Positions 7,922 to 16,465 of a stretch of DNA of 49,361 nucleotides are shown in pieces. Source of the DNA: a virus. The first letter of the stretch is position 1. Each line of letters begins with the position of its first letter. Under the pieces are notes generated by a model that saw only the letters and a program-made list of their open reading frames with translations, did not search any database and was not told where the DNA came from. The position numbers and the translations under genes are program-made. The stretch covers positions 1 to 49,361 of the IMG/VR virus record IMGVR_UViG_3300025430_000036. One strand, given 5' to 3'.

Positions 7922-9237
7922 ACTAAATCCTTAAATTCTGGAAATGTTGTCCAAAAGTTTTCGCTACGCACTTCATCTAATTTGTTAATTTCTTCTACAA
8001 AGCGTGGCCAATGTTCTGTGGCACTATTTGCTGTTAAGAAAGTCAACGCACTCTGGAAACCATTTGTAGCACGTTTGAGTTTGTCTTGTGGCTCTAACCA
8101 AGCAATATGCCGTTCGTATGCGGGTATGATTACTGCTTGTTTAAACCACTCGGGGAATATATCGCAACGATACCATTCTGGACTTTGGCAAATATTTACA
8201 TTAAAGTCTTGTGCTTTGATTAAGCCCAGCTCTACCCACTCTCTGTGGAAGTCTAGTACATGCAGAATATTCATTGCGCTAACAGTAGCACTAACATAAA
8301 AATCTACGTGTGGCACTTCTGCCATCATACGGCGACGATTGTCTACTGCCTGTGCCCAATCTGTACCTCGGCGCATTAGCTCCGCCCTAGCTCCACTGGC
8401 ATCCAAACTAGCACCTACACTGACTGTTTTAAACTTTTTCCAGTAATCAAATACGTGTTTGTCCTTATAACGTAGTTCGCTAAAGTTTGTATTGTATTGA
8501 ATACGCACATCGGTCTTGTCTAGTTCTTCTAATTTTTCTAATAGGAAATAATGTTCTTTCATGATCAGTGGCTCGCCACCGGCAAAGTACACTTGCTCTA
8601 GATGCGGCACATGCGGCATCATCTGTGCGATCATGTCATCTTCGTCGCCTGTAGTGTATTCCACTCGTGCCATGTCGCGACCAAGAACATCGGGTACACG
8701 CTTGTATAACTTAACATGATCGTTGTACCAGTTACTGCTGAAAATAGGACCGCAGGAACGGCAGCTGAAATTGCAGAGATTGCTAAAACGAACGTCCCAA
8801 TAACGAATTTTGAATTCCGGATTTGTGCCATCTTCATGAGTTTTTTCCACTTCCTTAATATGATGTCCGTAGTTACGATTGCTGTCGTTACGCATACTAA
8901 AGAATCCCATCTTCTCTTGTTCGTAACACTTAGTACACTCTACGCAACTCTTGCCTTCGAGCATGTTCTTACGCATAGTTTTATACTTGTCTTGATTCCA
9001 AACTTCTTCCATTGTATGCTGACGAAGGTCGCCCACCGGATGCCAGTAGTCACTTAAACAGCAAGGGTAAGCACGTCCGTCTGGGAAGGCATGCATGTGC
9101 ATCCAAGGTAACATACAAAACGTTTTGCTTTTCATTAATAGATCGGCTTCGTGTTCTGTTAAATCTTTAACGTCAATGAAGTACGGGGCACGAGCCATGT
9201 AATCATATCCGTTATCGTAAAAATCCTTAACCGGCAT
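7918..9237 (-). CDS. Radical SAM protein with N-terminal twitch domain (copy 3)
   Basis: A 439-residue enzyme with core CNFSCRSC (Cys155, Cys159, Cys162) and AGGEP (219-223). Its N-terminal twitch is the most SPASM-like of the set. It reads CMLPWMHMHAFPDGRAYPCC (41-60), then VGDLRQHTMEEVWNQDKYK and a Cys98-x2-Cys101-x2-Cys104 cluster, matching the 'pdG..ypCC...G.l....l.eiW' pattern of SPASM domains. A 35-residue N-terminal extension precedes it. A shorter start is possible at Met35, directly before the conserved block, but the 11-base overlap with the upstream gene agrees with the start given. The reaction is unknown; peptide or carbohydrate substrates are both known for SPASM-type enzymes. 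Confidence 0.93.
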   Translation of the reverse strand: MPVKDFYDNGYDYMARAPYFIDVKDLTEHEADLLMKSKTFCMLPWMHMHAFPDGRAYPCCLSDYWHPVGDLRQHTMEEVWNQDKYKTMRKNMLEGKSCVECTKCYEQEKMGFFSMRNDSNRNYGHHIKEVEKTHEDGTNPEFKIRYWDVRFSNLCNFSCRSCGPIFSSNWYNDHVKLYKRVPDVLGRDMARVEYTTGDEDDMIAQMMPHVPHLEQVYFAGGEPLIMKEHYFLLEKLEELDKTDVRIQYNTNFSELRYKDKHVFDYWKKFKTVSVGASLDASGARAELMRRGTDWAQAVDNRRRMMAEVPHVDFYVSATVSAMNILHVLDFHREWVELGLIKAQDFNVNICQSPEWYRCDIFPEWFKQAVIIPAYERHIAWLEPQDKLKRATNGFQSALTFLTANSATEHWPRFVEEINKLDEVRSENFWTTFPEFKDLV

Positions 9238-10306
9238 CGGTTACTCCTAATTTATTAAAATACTCTGACCACCTGGGTATATCAGCTCTAGTGTTAAATG
9301 CCCAATACTGTAGTCGTTTAAAATTGTTTTCTAGCCTAGGCTTTAACTTTTCTTTTAATGCTACTAGTTCTTCTACAGGCATAGTACAAATCTTTTCAAC
9401 TTGATCCGCTATAAGTTGTATACGTTTTATAGGATCTTCTTCAGTATCATATATTGTATGGTCGATAACGTCGTCAAACATATCAAACCCAAACTCTCTA
9501 GTACATTGTACAGTATAACGTGATCCTACTATAATAGGTATTTGTCCTAATATAAATGCTTTATATGTTTTTTCAGATAGTGTAGGCAATGTTTGAAATT
9601 CAAACGGGGGTGTTTCTAGATAGTGTTCTTCGTATGAGCTTTCTGTTACTACAGCAAACAAAGCACCTGCTATATCATTGTTATTGATTTCATACCCCTG
9701 CTCTAAACTTACCGGACCATCTAAATACATAGGTAATCGATTGTAGTATCTATCTGCTACTGCTAACGATTTATCGTGCTTAACCATTGATTGGAATCTT
9801 TCAACTGTTAAGCCAGCGCCGTAAGATATTTTACCAAACTTATCTAATTCTCTATCAAGTAATTGCTCCACGATTGCATATCGTTGCCATCTAGGGTATC
9901 TGTTTAAACATACATAATGGTGTGTCGGGGTCACTGTTGTAAATGTATCGCCCGACATATCCAATGTTATTCCCACATGAGGAACTATTGTACCTATGTA
10001 ATTAATAGAAGTCTCTGGATCGTATAAACAGCCTGTATACGTTGTTATATGATTGGCTATTACTTTAGATTCGTTAATAAGACGATCTAATAGTATATCA
10101 AATTGCCTATGCGAATGTCCTTCTCCTGTTTGTATAATAACAAACAAATTACTCTTATCTAACTCAGCTAGCTCGCCGTAGGGCAATTCTTCTCCTGCTA
10201 GTGGATCTATAATATAAACCACAGGCGGCTGTGTAAATTTAATATGCTTGAGCATATCAATTGTTCCGTATGGGGGAGTGTGAAACCCGTAATGCTTAAC
10301 AATCAT
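9227..10306 (-). CDS. GT10-like glycosyltransferase family protein (EKT motif), copy 2
   Basis: A 359-residue protein with the family signature LSEKTYKAFILGQIPIIVG near residues 242-260, preceded by ALFAVVTESSYEE and followed by REFGFDMFDDVIDHTIYD. The 'ALFAVVTESS ... SEKTYKAFILGQIPIIVGS' arrangement is the closest of the four copies to GT10-like and related GT-B C-terminal domains. The N-terminal half carries Rossmann-like strands (VVYIIDPLAGEELP, LFVIIQTGEGHS). The central CLNRYPRWQRYAIVEQLLDR resembles the 'NR..r.HR..l...L' region common in such phage transferases. It overlaps the radical SAM gene upstream by 4 bases and the one downstream by 11. It is a predicted cytoplasmic sugar transferase of unknown donor and acceptor. 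Confidence 0.6.
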   Translation of the reverse strand: MIVKHYGFHTPPYGTIDMLKHIKFTQPPVVYIIDPLAGEELPYGELAELDKSNLFVIIQTGEGHSHRQFDILLDRLINESKVIANHITTYTGCLYDPETSINYIGTIVPHVGITLDMSGDTFTTVTPTHHYVCLNRYPRWQRYAIVEQLLDRELDKFGKISYGAGLTVERFQSMVKHDKSLAVADRYYNRLPMYLDGPVSLEQGYEINNNDIAGALFAVVTESSYEEHYLETPPFEFQTLPTLSEKTYKAFILGQIPIIVGSRYTVQCTREFGFDMFDDVIDHTIYDTEEDPIKRIQLIADQVEKICTMPVEELVALKEKLKPRLENNFKRLQYWAFNTRADIPRWSEYFNKLGVTDAG

Positions 10307-11652
10307 AAACTATTATACCAACTAGCTAACGCAGGAAATGTTTCAGTAAAGTTCTTACCACGGCGTTGATCGTATTGCTGATAAAACTGACGAAAGTCTT
10401 GTTGTAATACTGATTGTTCAGCAGCGCCCATATGTGGAGTTTTAACTACGTCAAGATAATCAATTAAACGCTGTACTTGATTACGTTCCATTTGATGTAA
10501 CACAGGATCGTCTCGATTGGCTTCTAACCAATTGTACATGCGGATTTTGTAGTGTGTTCGTAATACGTCTGGGAGTACCAATGGACTTTGAAAACTTGGA
10601 AAGCGTAAAATATTTAGCGTAAATGTAGGATAGTCTTTGCCGTACTTGCGTTTCCAGCTCATAACTGTGTCTAAGAAACTATCTAAACTATCTAAACACA
10701 ATGCGTTAATAGTACACATCATATGGAAACCTTCAATGTTTCCATTGGTTAACACGCGGTCCACATTGTCCGTCCACGTATCCCATACCAGCCCATCGCG
10801 AATGTATTCTGCCTGTGCGCCCATTGCTTCGTTGCTAGTATAAAGATGAAAATGTTTAATGCTTTTTGTTGCTTCTATTAATCCGTCAATTAAACTATCC
10901 TTTGCACCTAAGTTGCTATTCATAGCAAAGCGCATGTCGGTATCGTTTGATTTAAACCAGTCTAATAGTTTCCAGGTATCCCCAGACATCAATGGCTCGC
11001 CTCCAGTTAGTCGAAGTTCTTGTAAAGACTTGTGGAGGTCGCTTTCCCACCATTTAAAGAATGCTTCAACGTAAGGATTAACCTCACCAAACTTATATAA
11101 CTGACTGCTTCCATGACTATGAGTAAAATGATTCCTGCCGTCTGAAGTGAGGCCGGTAAAAGGTCCATTGGTGTCAATATCTTTAACCCAAGTGCTACTA
11201 AAAGCAGGGTTACAGTAACTACACCCAAAATTGCATGTGCGATCAAAAGCAATTTCAAGCGTTCGTAAATCCACATCGTTGCTGGCTGGCTGAGCATAGG
11301 CTTCTTCTAATTCCTTATCTGTATATATAACTGTTTTGTAAACGCGATCACTAATGTTGTCACGTCCTATATCTTCTATCTTCCAGCAATATTCGCAACC
11401 GGCTGGTCGTTCTCCCTGTTGCATTTGTTCACGCTCTTGTTTTTTCTTTGGCGTGTTATGTAATGCTTTAGGGTTTGCTTCAACATCTGCTACACTAACT
11501 TGATGTGGCAACGGATGGTGGCAACTGGTAGTTTGGCCTGAACCTAACCAGATAGTTGCGTTGTACCATTTTGCTCCGCAGAAACTCTCTGACTTGATGT
11601 CAATGACCCTGCGCTTGTATTCTAAATCTGACTCGTTATTCTGTCTCGGCAT
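10303..11652 (-). CDS. Radical SAM protein with variant N-terminal twitch (copy 4)
   Basis: A 449-residue enzyme with core CNFGCSYC (Cys140, Cys144, Cys147) and TGGEP (216-220). The N-terminal auxiliary region is a variant: the Cys-Cys pair of copies 1-3 is replaced by SCHHP (Cys44, His45, His46), flanked by Cys25 and Cys86-x2-Cys89. Between them lies ALHNTPKKKQEREQMQQGE, shared with copy 5 at 12327-13715. Copies 4 and 5 thus form a subfamily whose auxiliary cluster may use fewer Cys ligands or a His. It overlaps the SGNH gene upstream by 17 bases and the GT10-like gene downstream by 4. Radical SAM membership is certain; the substrate is unknown. Confidence 0.92.
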   Translation of the reverse strand: MPRQNNESDLEYKRRVIDIKSESFCGAKWYNATIWLGSGQTTSCHHPLPHQVSVADVEANPKALHNTPKKKQEREQMQQGERPAGCEYCWKIEDIGRDNISDRVYKTVIYTDKELEEAYAQPASNDVDLRTLEIAFDRTCNFGCSYCNPAFSSTWVKDIDTNGPFTGLTSDGRNHFTHSHGSSQLYKFGEVNPYVEAFFKWWESDLHKSLQELRLTGGEPLMSGDTWKLLDWFKSNDTDMRFAMNSNLGAKDSLIDGLIEATKSIKHFHLYTSNEAMGAQAEYIRDGLVWDTWTDNVDRVLTNGNIEGFHMMCTINALCLDSLDSFLDTVMSWKRKYGKDYPTFTLNILRFPSFQSPLVLPDVLRTHYKIRMYNWLEANRDDPVLHQMERNQVQRLIDYLDVVKTPHMGAAEQSVLQQDFRQFYQQYDQRRGKNFTETFPALASWYNSL

Positions 11653-12358
11653 TTATAAACTTTATTAAATTGTCAGCCCATATTTGGTTAGCTTCTACAC
11701 CAGGATGAAATCCATCGCCGTTATAGGAATTAATTTCTCTAGCAATTTCGTTAATATTCCCATCTAAACAAATATTGTTTAAATCAAGCATTGCAAATAA
11801 CTCTTTGTTTGTTTTTAATGTTTCTAGATAATCCATGTAAAAAGAAAATACATACGGTATGTTTAATTGTTTTAATACTGATTGTAATGTAATCATATAC
11901 ATTAAACTATCTTGTACTTCTATTTTAAATCCACGATACTTGATGTATTCGCAAAATCTAGTACGTTTTAAAAAAGGATTGTCCAGTGCAACAAATACCC
12001 AATTTTTTTCAATTAAGTCTTGATCGTTTACAGGGTAAATGATTTTATCTTTCCAATCGTTTTCGCCAGACTGGTTGCGACTGTTTACTGCGTCATTAAA
12101 AATTTCAATGTTATCTACTTGTATATCATTGCGTTGTAGTCCTGACCACATTATAAAAACATAATCATACTGTCGCTTGCTTAATTCTCGTATGGTACTG
12201 TCGTGTATGTAACGATTACCTGAAGCCGAAACTGCTAAATTTATTAAATTACAATCTAATTTTTTTTGCAACGGGTACGGCCAGCCAACTGGTCCGCAAC
12301 TAAAACTGCATCCATTGGTTAATATATTATTGATTTTGGGCATAATATTTACACTCAT
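11636..12358 (-). CDS. SGNH-like protein of the NDQD subfamily (copy 1, GCS)
   Basis: A 240-residue protein with block I NGCSFSCGPVGWPYPL (Gly16-Cys17-Ser18). The Asp of GDS is Cys, but the Ser remains. SASGNRYIHDSTIREL (about 44-59) gives the Gly-Asn oxyanion block. NDWKDKIIYPVNDQDLIEKNW is a signature shared with the two genes at 17421 and 18140. GDGFHPG (214-220) supplies Asp215 and His218. Met1 and Met6 are both possible starts; Met1 overlaps the upstream gene by 32 bases and Met6 by 17. It lies between two radical SAM genes of the same subfamily. It is probably an ester hydrolase or acyltransferase acting on the same product. Confidence 0.7.
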   Translation of the reverse strand: MSVNIMPKINNILTNGCSFSCGPVGWPYPLQKKLDCNLINLAVSASGNRYIHDSTIRELSKRQYDYVFIMWSGLQRNDIQVDNIEIFNDAVNSRNQSGENDWKDKIIYPVNDQDLIEKNWVFVALDNPFLKRTRFCEYIKYRGFKIEVQDSLMYMITLQSVLKQLNIPYVFSFYMDYLETLKTNKELFAMLDLNNICLDGNINEIAREINSYNGDGFHPGVEANQIWADNLIKFINAETE

Positions 12359-13715
12359 TCCAAAACTCTCTCATCTCCGGAAAGGTTGTTAAAAAGTCAG
12401 TCTTGCGACGTTTATCGTGCTCGTTAAAGAAACGATAAAAATCTGCACGTTGCAGTTTAACATAGTTTGGATCTAAATTGCGACCTTCTTTCATCCAATC
12501 TATATCGCGACGCATACGTTGTACTTCATAGTCTTTAAAGCCCTGAAATGGTTTATCGGGCGTTTCTAAATTGAGTTCCATCCAATCAGCTACACGTTCT
12601 AATACTGAAACATATACTTCCGGAAGTATTTGTAAACTTTGCCAAGTGGGTGTACGCAGTAATGGGGTATCAAACCAGACACGTTGATAGGTTGTGCTGT
12701 GCGTACGACGTAGGCTTAGTATATAATCTAATTGTCTTTGTATACCTAACACACTTAGATTATTCATTGTAATAATAAAAGTTAAACTGTTGCGGTATGG
12801 AATATCTGTTAAGAAGCGTTCAACGTAGTCAACTACTCTATTTGTATTAAGTCCGTGTCTAATATACTCAGCGTGTGCTGGAATGCCGGAATCTAAACTA
12901 ACATATTGCATGAAATGTTCTATGTTTGTGTTACATAGTTGTTTAACATACTCAAGATACTTTTTAAATAGTGCATCTTCGACGCTAAAGTTACTGGTTA
13001 CATTTAAGTGTAGCTCAGGATTGGGCAAGGCTAATACGTAGTCAAACACTTTATATGTATTCTTATCCATTAAGGGTTCTCCGCCAGTCATACGGAAATG
13101 TTTTAAGTGTGGGTAAAGAGTTGGCCACCATTCCCAGAATGCATCTACATAAGGATTAGTATCACGAACGGGGATAGGACGATTGCGCCCAGTAAAGTGG
13201 CTAGGATCATTGTGTATAGTGCTTGTTGGATAGCCTCCCCAACGGTCCACTTCTTGTTGCCACGTTGAGCTAAATTGCGGGCTACAATAACTACAAGAGA
13301 GATTACAAGCATGATTAAAATTAACTTCGACATAACTAGGAATGACATTGTTTTCTTCTCCTGTAGAGTTTTTAATTACTTCATATTCTTCTGCTGCCCA
13401 CTTCTCCCCCGAACGATAATGACGATCACTTAATTGTCCATGTGCTTCTATGTTCCAGCAATAGCTACACTCGCTGGGCTTTTCATTTTTAAGCATAATA
13501 ACACGTTGCTGTTTCTTGTGCTCAGTATTATGTAATGCCCCAGGATTGTCTTTGAGTACACTAGCATCAATTTCGTGTAGAGGAGGATGGTAGCAACTGT
13601 TGTTAAGCCCTGTAGGTAAATGTAGACTTACTTGCTTCCATTTAGCCAAGCAGAGTGCAGGACCTAGGTTGTCCTTCATCCATTCTGCACTGGCCATAAA
13701 ATCTGATTTACTCAT
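12327..13715 (-). CDS. Radical SAM protein with variant N-terminal twitch (copy 5)
   Basis: A 462-residue enzyme with core CNLSCSYC (Cys137, Cys141, Cys144) and TGGEP (210-214). The variant twitch region has Cys22, SCYHP (Cys41, His43), ALHNTEHKKQQRVIMLKNE and Cys83-x2-Cys86. It is clearly paralogous to copy 4 at 10303-11652, including a shared VDAFWEWW segment ahead of the GGEP strand. A separate C-terminal region (about 380-450) is rich in Arg and Trp and holds no Cys cluster. Its start shares one base with the stop of the upstream gene. Copies 4 and 5 flank an SGNH gene, so the block may have arisen by duplication. Reaction unknown. Confidence 0.92.
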   Translation of the reverse strand: MSKSDFMASAEWMKDNLGPALCLAKWKQVSLHLPTGLNNSCYHPPLHEIDASVLKDNPGALHNTEHKKQQRVIMLKNEKPSECSYCWNIEAHGQLSDRHYRSGEKWAAEEYEVIKNSTGEENNVIPSYVEVNFNHACNLSCSYCSPQFSSTWQQEVDRWGGYPTSTIHNDPSHFTGRNRPIPVRDTNPYVDAFWEWWPTLYPHLKHFRMTGGEPLMDKNTYKVFDYVLALPNPELHLNVTSNFSVEDALFKKYLEYVKQLCNTNIEHFMQYVSLDSGIPAHAEYIRHGLNTNRVVDYVERFLTDIPYRNSLTFIITMNNLSVLGIQRQLDYILSLRRTHSTTYQRVWFDTPLLRTPTWQSLQILPEVYVSVLERVADWMELNLETPDKPFQGFKDYEVQRMRRDIDWMKEGRNLDPNYVKLQRADFYRFFNEHDKRRKTDFLTTFPEMREFWNECKYYAQNQ

Positions 13716-14599
13716 TAGAATCTCTGTGGTCTGTTTTCTCTATTAAAATAATTATAGTAGTCTTTATCGTTTATTATTAAATCTGTTACAGTCTCTGCCC
13801 ACTCCCGAGATTCGTGGCTAATTACAATATCAGGTAATACCTTATCAATATACTCTACGTGTTCTGTAGGCAGAGGATGAGAATCTGTTCTGTACAATAA
13901 ACGATTGCTAAAATTATGATTTTCATTTATTTCTGTTACTACATTCTTGGGAGTGTTTGAAAAGTCTTGCTCAGCAAACTTGTTCCAAGTTGGCCAATCA
14001 GAACCGCGCTTAACTTCATACTCAGTTTGTAACTTTTTAAGATTGCGGTATCCTACCCGACTAAACCAATTGCAATTAAAAATTATTTCATATACGCTAG
14101 GCTTAATTATAGCGAATTCCTCAGCATACAATTTAGTTATTTTACGATCAATGCTGAAAAGTTTAAAAATATTATCATCGGGCATATTAAACGGAACAGA
14201 ACTAAGAAAATAATACTGACACCCAGTGGCATCTAGTATAGACTTAGCAGCCGATACAAACGCAGAATCTCTAATTAGGTAACCAGTCGGGTCTGCATAT
14301 TTGTCTACAAATGTATTGTCGTATAAATCCTGTTTGTATATACTACCCGGAGTTAACCATTCGCCCTTGACATATCTATCTTCTCTACCAATGCTAGTCC
14401 ACATAACTATTACTGTGTCGTGTTTGTTTATAGCATTGCGCTTATTACACTCTATTAGACTATTAAAGATGAAACTGTTGCCGGCGCCCTCTCTACCCCA
14501 ATTTTCAAATGTTTTGTATTGCCGCCCTAAAATATTAGCCCAGGTGGGCCATCTGTTTTCAGTAAAGCTACATCCAAATGTAAAGAGTCGATTTGTCAT
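13715..14599 (-). CDS. SGNH-like protein (GCS variant)
   Basis: A 294-residue protein with block I FGCSFTENRWPTW (Gly9-Cys10-Ser11), NWGREGAGNSFIFNSLI (about 33-49) as the Gly/Asn oxyanion block, and TVIVMWTSIGRED as the following strand. The C-terminal TDSHPLPTEH (238-247) carries the Asp239 and His241/His247 element. It is larger than the other SGNH proteins because of an insertion between residues 100 and 230. It overlaps the radical SAM gene upstream by 4 bases (ATGA) and the one downstream by one base. It is a predicted esterase or acyltransferase; the lost Asp next to the nucleophile makes classical activity less certain. Confidence 0.68.
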   Translation of the reverse strand: MTNRLFTFGCSFTENRWPTWANILGRQYKTFENWGREGAGNSFIFNSLIECNKRNAINKHDTVIVMWTSIGREDRYVKGEWLTPGSIYKQDLYDNTFVDKYADPTGYLIRDSAFVSAAKSILDATGCQYYFLSSVPFNMPDDNIFKLFSIDRKITKLYAEEFAIIKPSVYEIIFNCNWFSRVGYRNLKKLQTEYEVKRGSDWPTWNKFAEQDFSNTPKNVVTEINENHNFSNRLLYRTDSHPLPTEHVEYIDKVLPDIVISHESREWAETVTDLIINDKDYYNYFNRENRPQRF

Positions 14600-15432
14600 T
14601 TTGTAATTACATTATTATAATGTAAAACAATGCTTTCGTCATCCTTTGCGGTTGGACACATCGTACATACCCGATGTGGCTTACCATAATTGTTTAAAAA
14701 TGCTTCTAGTTCAGCATCAGTACTAGTGGGAGTAACATACTTGCCTTTGTATGGATCCCATGCAGGATCAGTATTACCAAAACGGTTTAATGTTTGCTCT
14801 AACCCACCTAGTGTACTACACTTATACAGCCTTCCATTAAACATAAGTGGACATTTCTGTTGCATACAGATTTCAAATGACTCTACAGGATTAGACTCAA
14901 ACGGCATCATGTTTGGATAATCGTTTTTATAATACTTAATAAATGTTAGTGGACGATTTACTTGAAATCGCAAGCCGTTTGTAGTTTTATAACGATAGAT
15001 GCCAAACTCGTAAACAGGTTCCCACTTATACATAGAAAATATTTTACGAATAACTGCTTCTACACGCTCGCTGTGTTGATGTACTGTAATTTTGAATACA
15101 AAGTTACCTACTTCGTGCGCTGTTTCTAATACGTCTAAATGTTTGTCTAATAGTTCGCCGTTAGTACTAAAGCGTATAGGGCTGTTAGGTAACAACTCAC
15201 GAAGTCCACGTATCCATTGTTTAAGTTCAGGATTGATTAACGGTTCGCCGCCCATAATACCAAAGTCTTCAATGTCTACACGATCTAGCCACGACTCTAT
15301 TTCGGCCTTACCCTTAGCCCACGGAACATATCCTGTATGTTTTAAATCTGCATAGTTACTACAGCCAAGGCAACTTAGATTACAAAACTGTGTAACCATC
15401 ATTTCCACAAACGGCAATTGAAATTTACTCAC
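14596..15432 (-). CDS. Radical SAM protein with C-terminal twitch-like domain
   Basis: This compact 278-residue enzyme differs from the five N-twitch copies. Its core CNLSCLGC (Cys17, Cys21, Cys24) is right at the N-terminus. MGGEP follows at 60-64, and the auxiliary Cys set is C-terminal: Cys189, Cys194, Cys205 and Cys256-x2-Cys259. The segment CPLMFNGRLYKCSTLGG has the 'G.lykC' feel of a normal SPASM/twitch domain. The 37-residue distance from Cys24 to GGEP is short. It overlaps the GT10-like gene upstream by 8 bases and the SGNH gene downstream by 4. Its place between the sugar-transferase part and the radical SAM part of the cassette suggests action on a sugar-containing intermediate, which is inference. 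Confidence 0.9.
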   Translation of the reverse strand: MSKFQLPFVEMMVTQFCNLSCLGCSNYADLKHTGYVPWAKGKAEIESWLDRVDIEDFGIMGGEPLINPELKQWIRGLRELLPNSPIRFSTNGELLDKHLDVLETAHEVGNFVFKITVHQHSERVEAVIRKIFSMYKWEPVYEFGIYRYKTTNGLRFQVNRPLTFIKYYKNDYPNMMPFESNPVESFEICMQQKCPLMFNGRLYKCSTLGGLEQTLNRFGNTDPAWDPYKGKYVTPTSTDAELEAFLNNYGKPHRVCTMCPTAKDDESIVLHYNNVITK

Positions 15433-16465
15433 TAAATGTTTCCTTAATTTTAGAATATGTTAAAGACATAAACACCGCATAATTATGATCTAATATGTCT
15501 TGCATCTCTGCTAACTTCTCTACTAGTTGTTTGGGTGTCCATTGACTAATCTGCTCTAACAACTTTTCTATTTCGTGTATTCTATGATGCATACCATATT
15601 CATCGTAGCCTTCGTCCCATATATTGTTAAATGTACGAAATCCCAAGCGACGTAGGTTAGCAAGATGATTGCGACCTGCCATAGATATAAACGGGCGACG
15701 TGCTATAATAGGGCGCCAAGTCTTTTCTGTGGCAAAACATAAATTACCACGAACAAATGTTTCATGTACTACATCAACAAATATATCCGTATAGTATTTT
15801 AAAATATTAAGATTAGCTGGCAACTGTATTGGATAGTAATCCGATTGCTTAATATTTACAGGGCAAGTCTTAATAAACTCAATGTCCTCGGGAATAATGT
15901 GTGGACAAGTTTTTAAAAATTCTATTACTTCTGGCAGTATATCACAACGATGTTTGACTAGATCTTCTAGGCCCACAAAGTCTACCATGTCATCGTGTTT
16001 GGTAATATAGTTACTGTTTAGTCCAGAATTAAATGTTTGAAATAGTTTATCATTATACTTAGTACGCAGTATAGTACCAATCCAAACTCTGTTCCAATTA
16101 CTTTTACCTATAAAGTGCCCAAAGTGTTTTGTTGGTGTTCGTCCTGTGTCAACGGGGTTTTGTTTAACCCAATCTTGTATAATAGGAACTTCGTACCAGG
16201 CTCGTGGGTCTTTGGTTATCTTGTACTCAGGATGACGTTCTGCCATGTTACCGGTGTTGATAGTAATCATTGACTTAGGATATCCTGTTTCGGCACAAAA
16301 TGCATCTAAGTGGCGGTACACGCCATTTCCTTCGCAACATGATCCTTCAGGAGTAACATTAAGCGTAGTAGGTTCATTATTAACAAAACAACGATATAGG
16401 TGGATAGCAAGTAAATCCTTGCGCCAAAACTTATTGTCGTTAATTCCTAATTTATATGTTGTCAT
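15425..16465 (-). CDS. GT10-like family protein (EKT motif), copy 3
   Basis: A 346-residue protein with ATEKTWRPIIARRPFISMAG near residues 243-262, followed by LRRLGFRTFNNIWDEGYDEYG, the same pattern as copies 1, 2 and 4. The N-terminus has TPEGSCCEGNGVYRHLDAF (about 38-56). That 'EG.C.E..G.Y..LD.F' pattern is shared only with the adjacent copy 4, so the two are a tandem duplication with a common acceptor-side domain. HFIGKSNWNRVWIGTIL (about 111-127) resembles the start of a nucleotide-sugar transferase Rossmann unit. It overlaps copy 4 by 4 bases and the radical SAM gene by 8. The transferase call rests on motif resemblance alone. Confidence 0.52.
   Translation of the reverse strand: MTTYKLGINDNKFWRKDLLAIHLYRCFVNNEPTTLNVTPEGSCCEGNGVYRHLDAFCAETGYPKSMITINTGNMAERHPEYKITKDPRAWYEVPIIQDWVKQNPVDTGRTPTKHFGHFIGKSNWNRVWIGTILRTKYNDKLFQTFNSGLNSNYITKHDDMVDFVGLEDLVKHRCDILPEVIEFLKTCPHIIPEDIEFIKTCPVNIKQSDYYPIQLPANLNILKYYTDIFVDVVHETFVRGNLCFATEKTWRPIIARRPFISMAGRNHLANLRRLGFRTFNNIWDEGYDEYGMHHRIHEIEKLLEQISQWTPKQLVEKLAEMQDILDHNYAVFMSLTYSKIKETFSE

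Noticed and set aside
7832-8299. Plus-strand 155-codon frame spanning the junction of two radical SAM genes
   Set aside because: Both minus-strand genes have intact catalytic motifs here and the plus product matches nothing.
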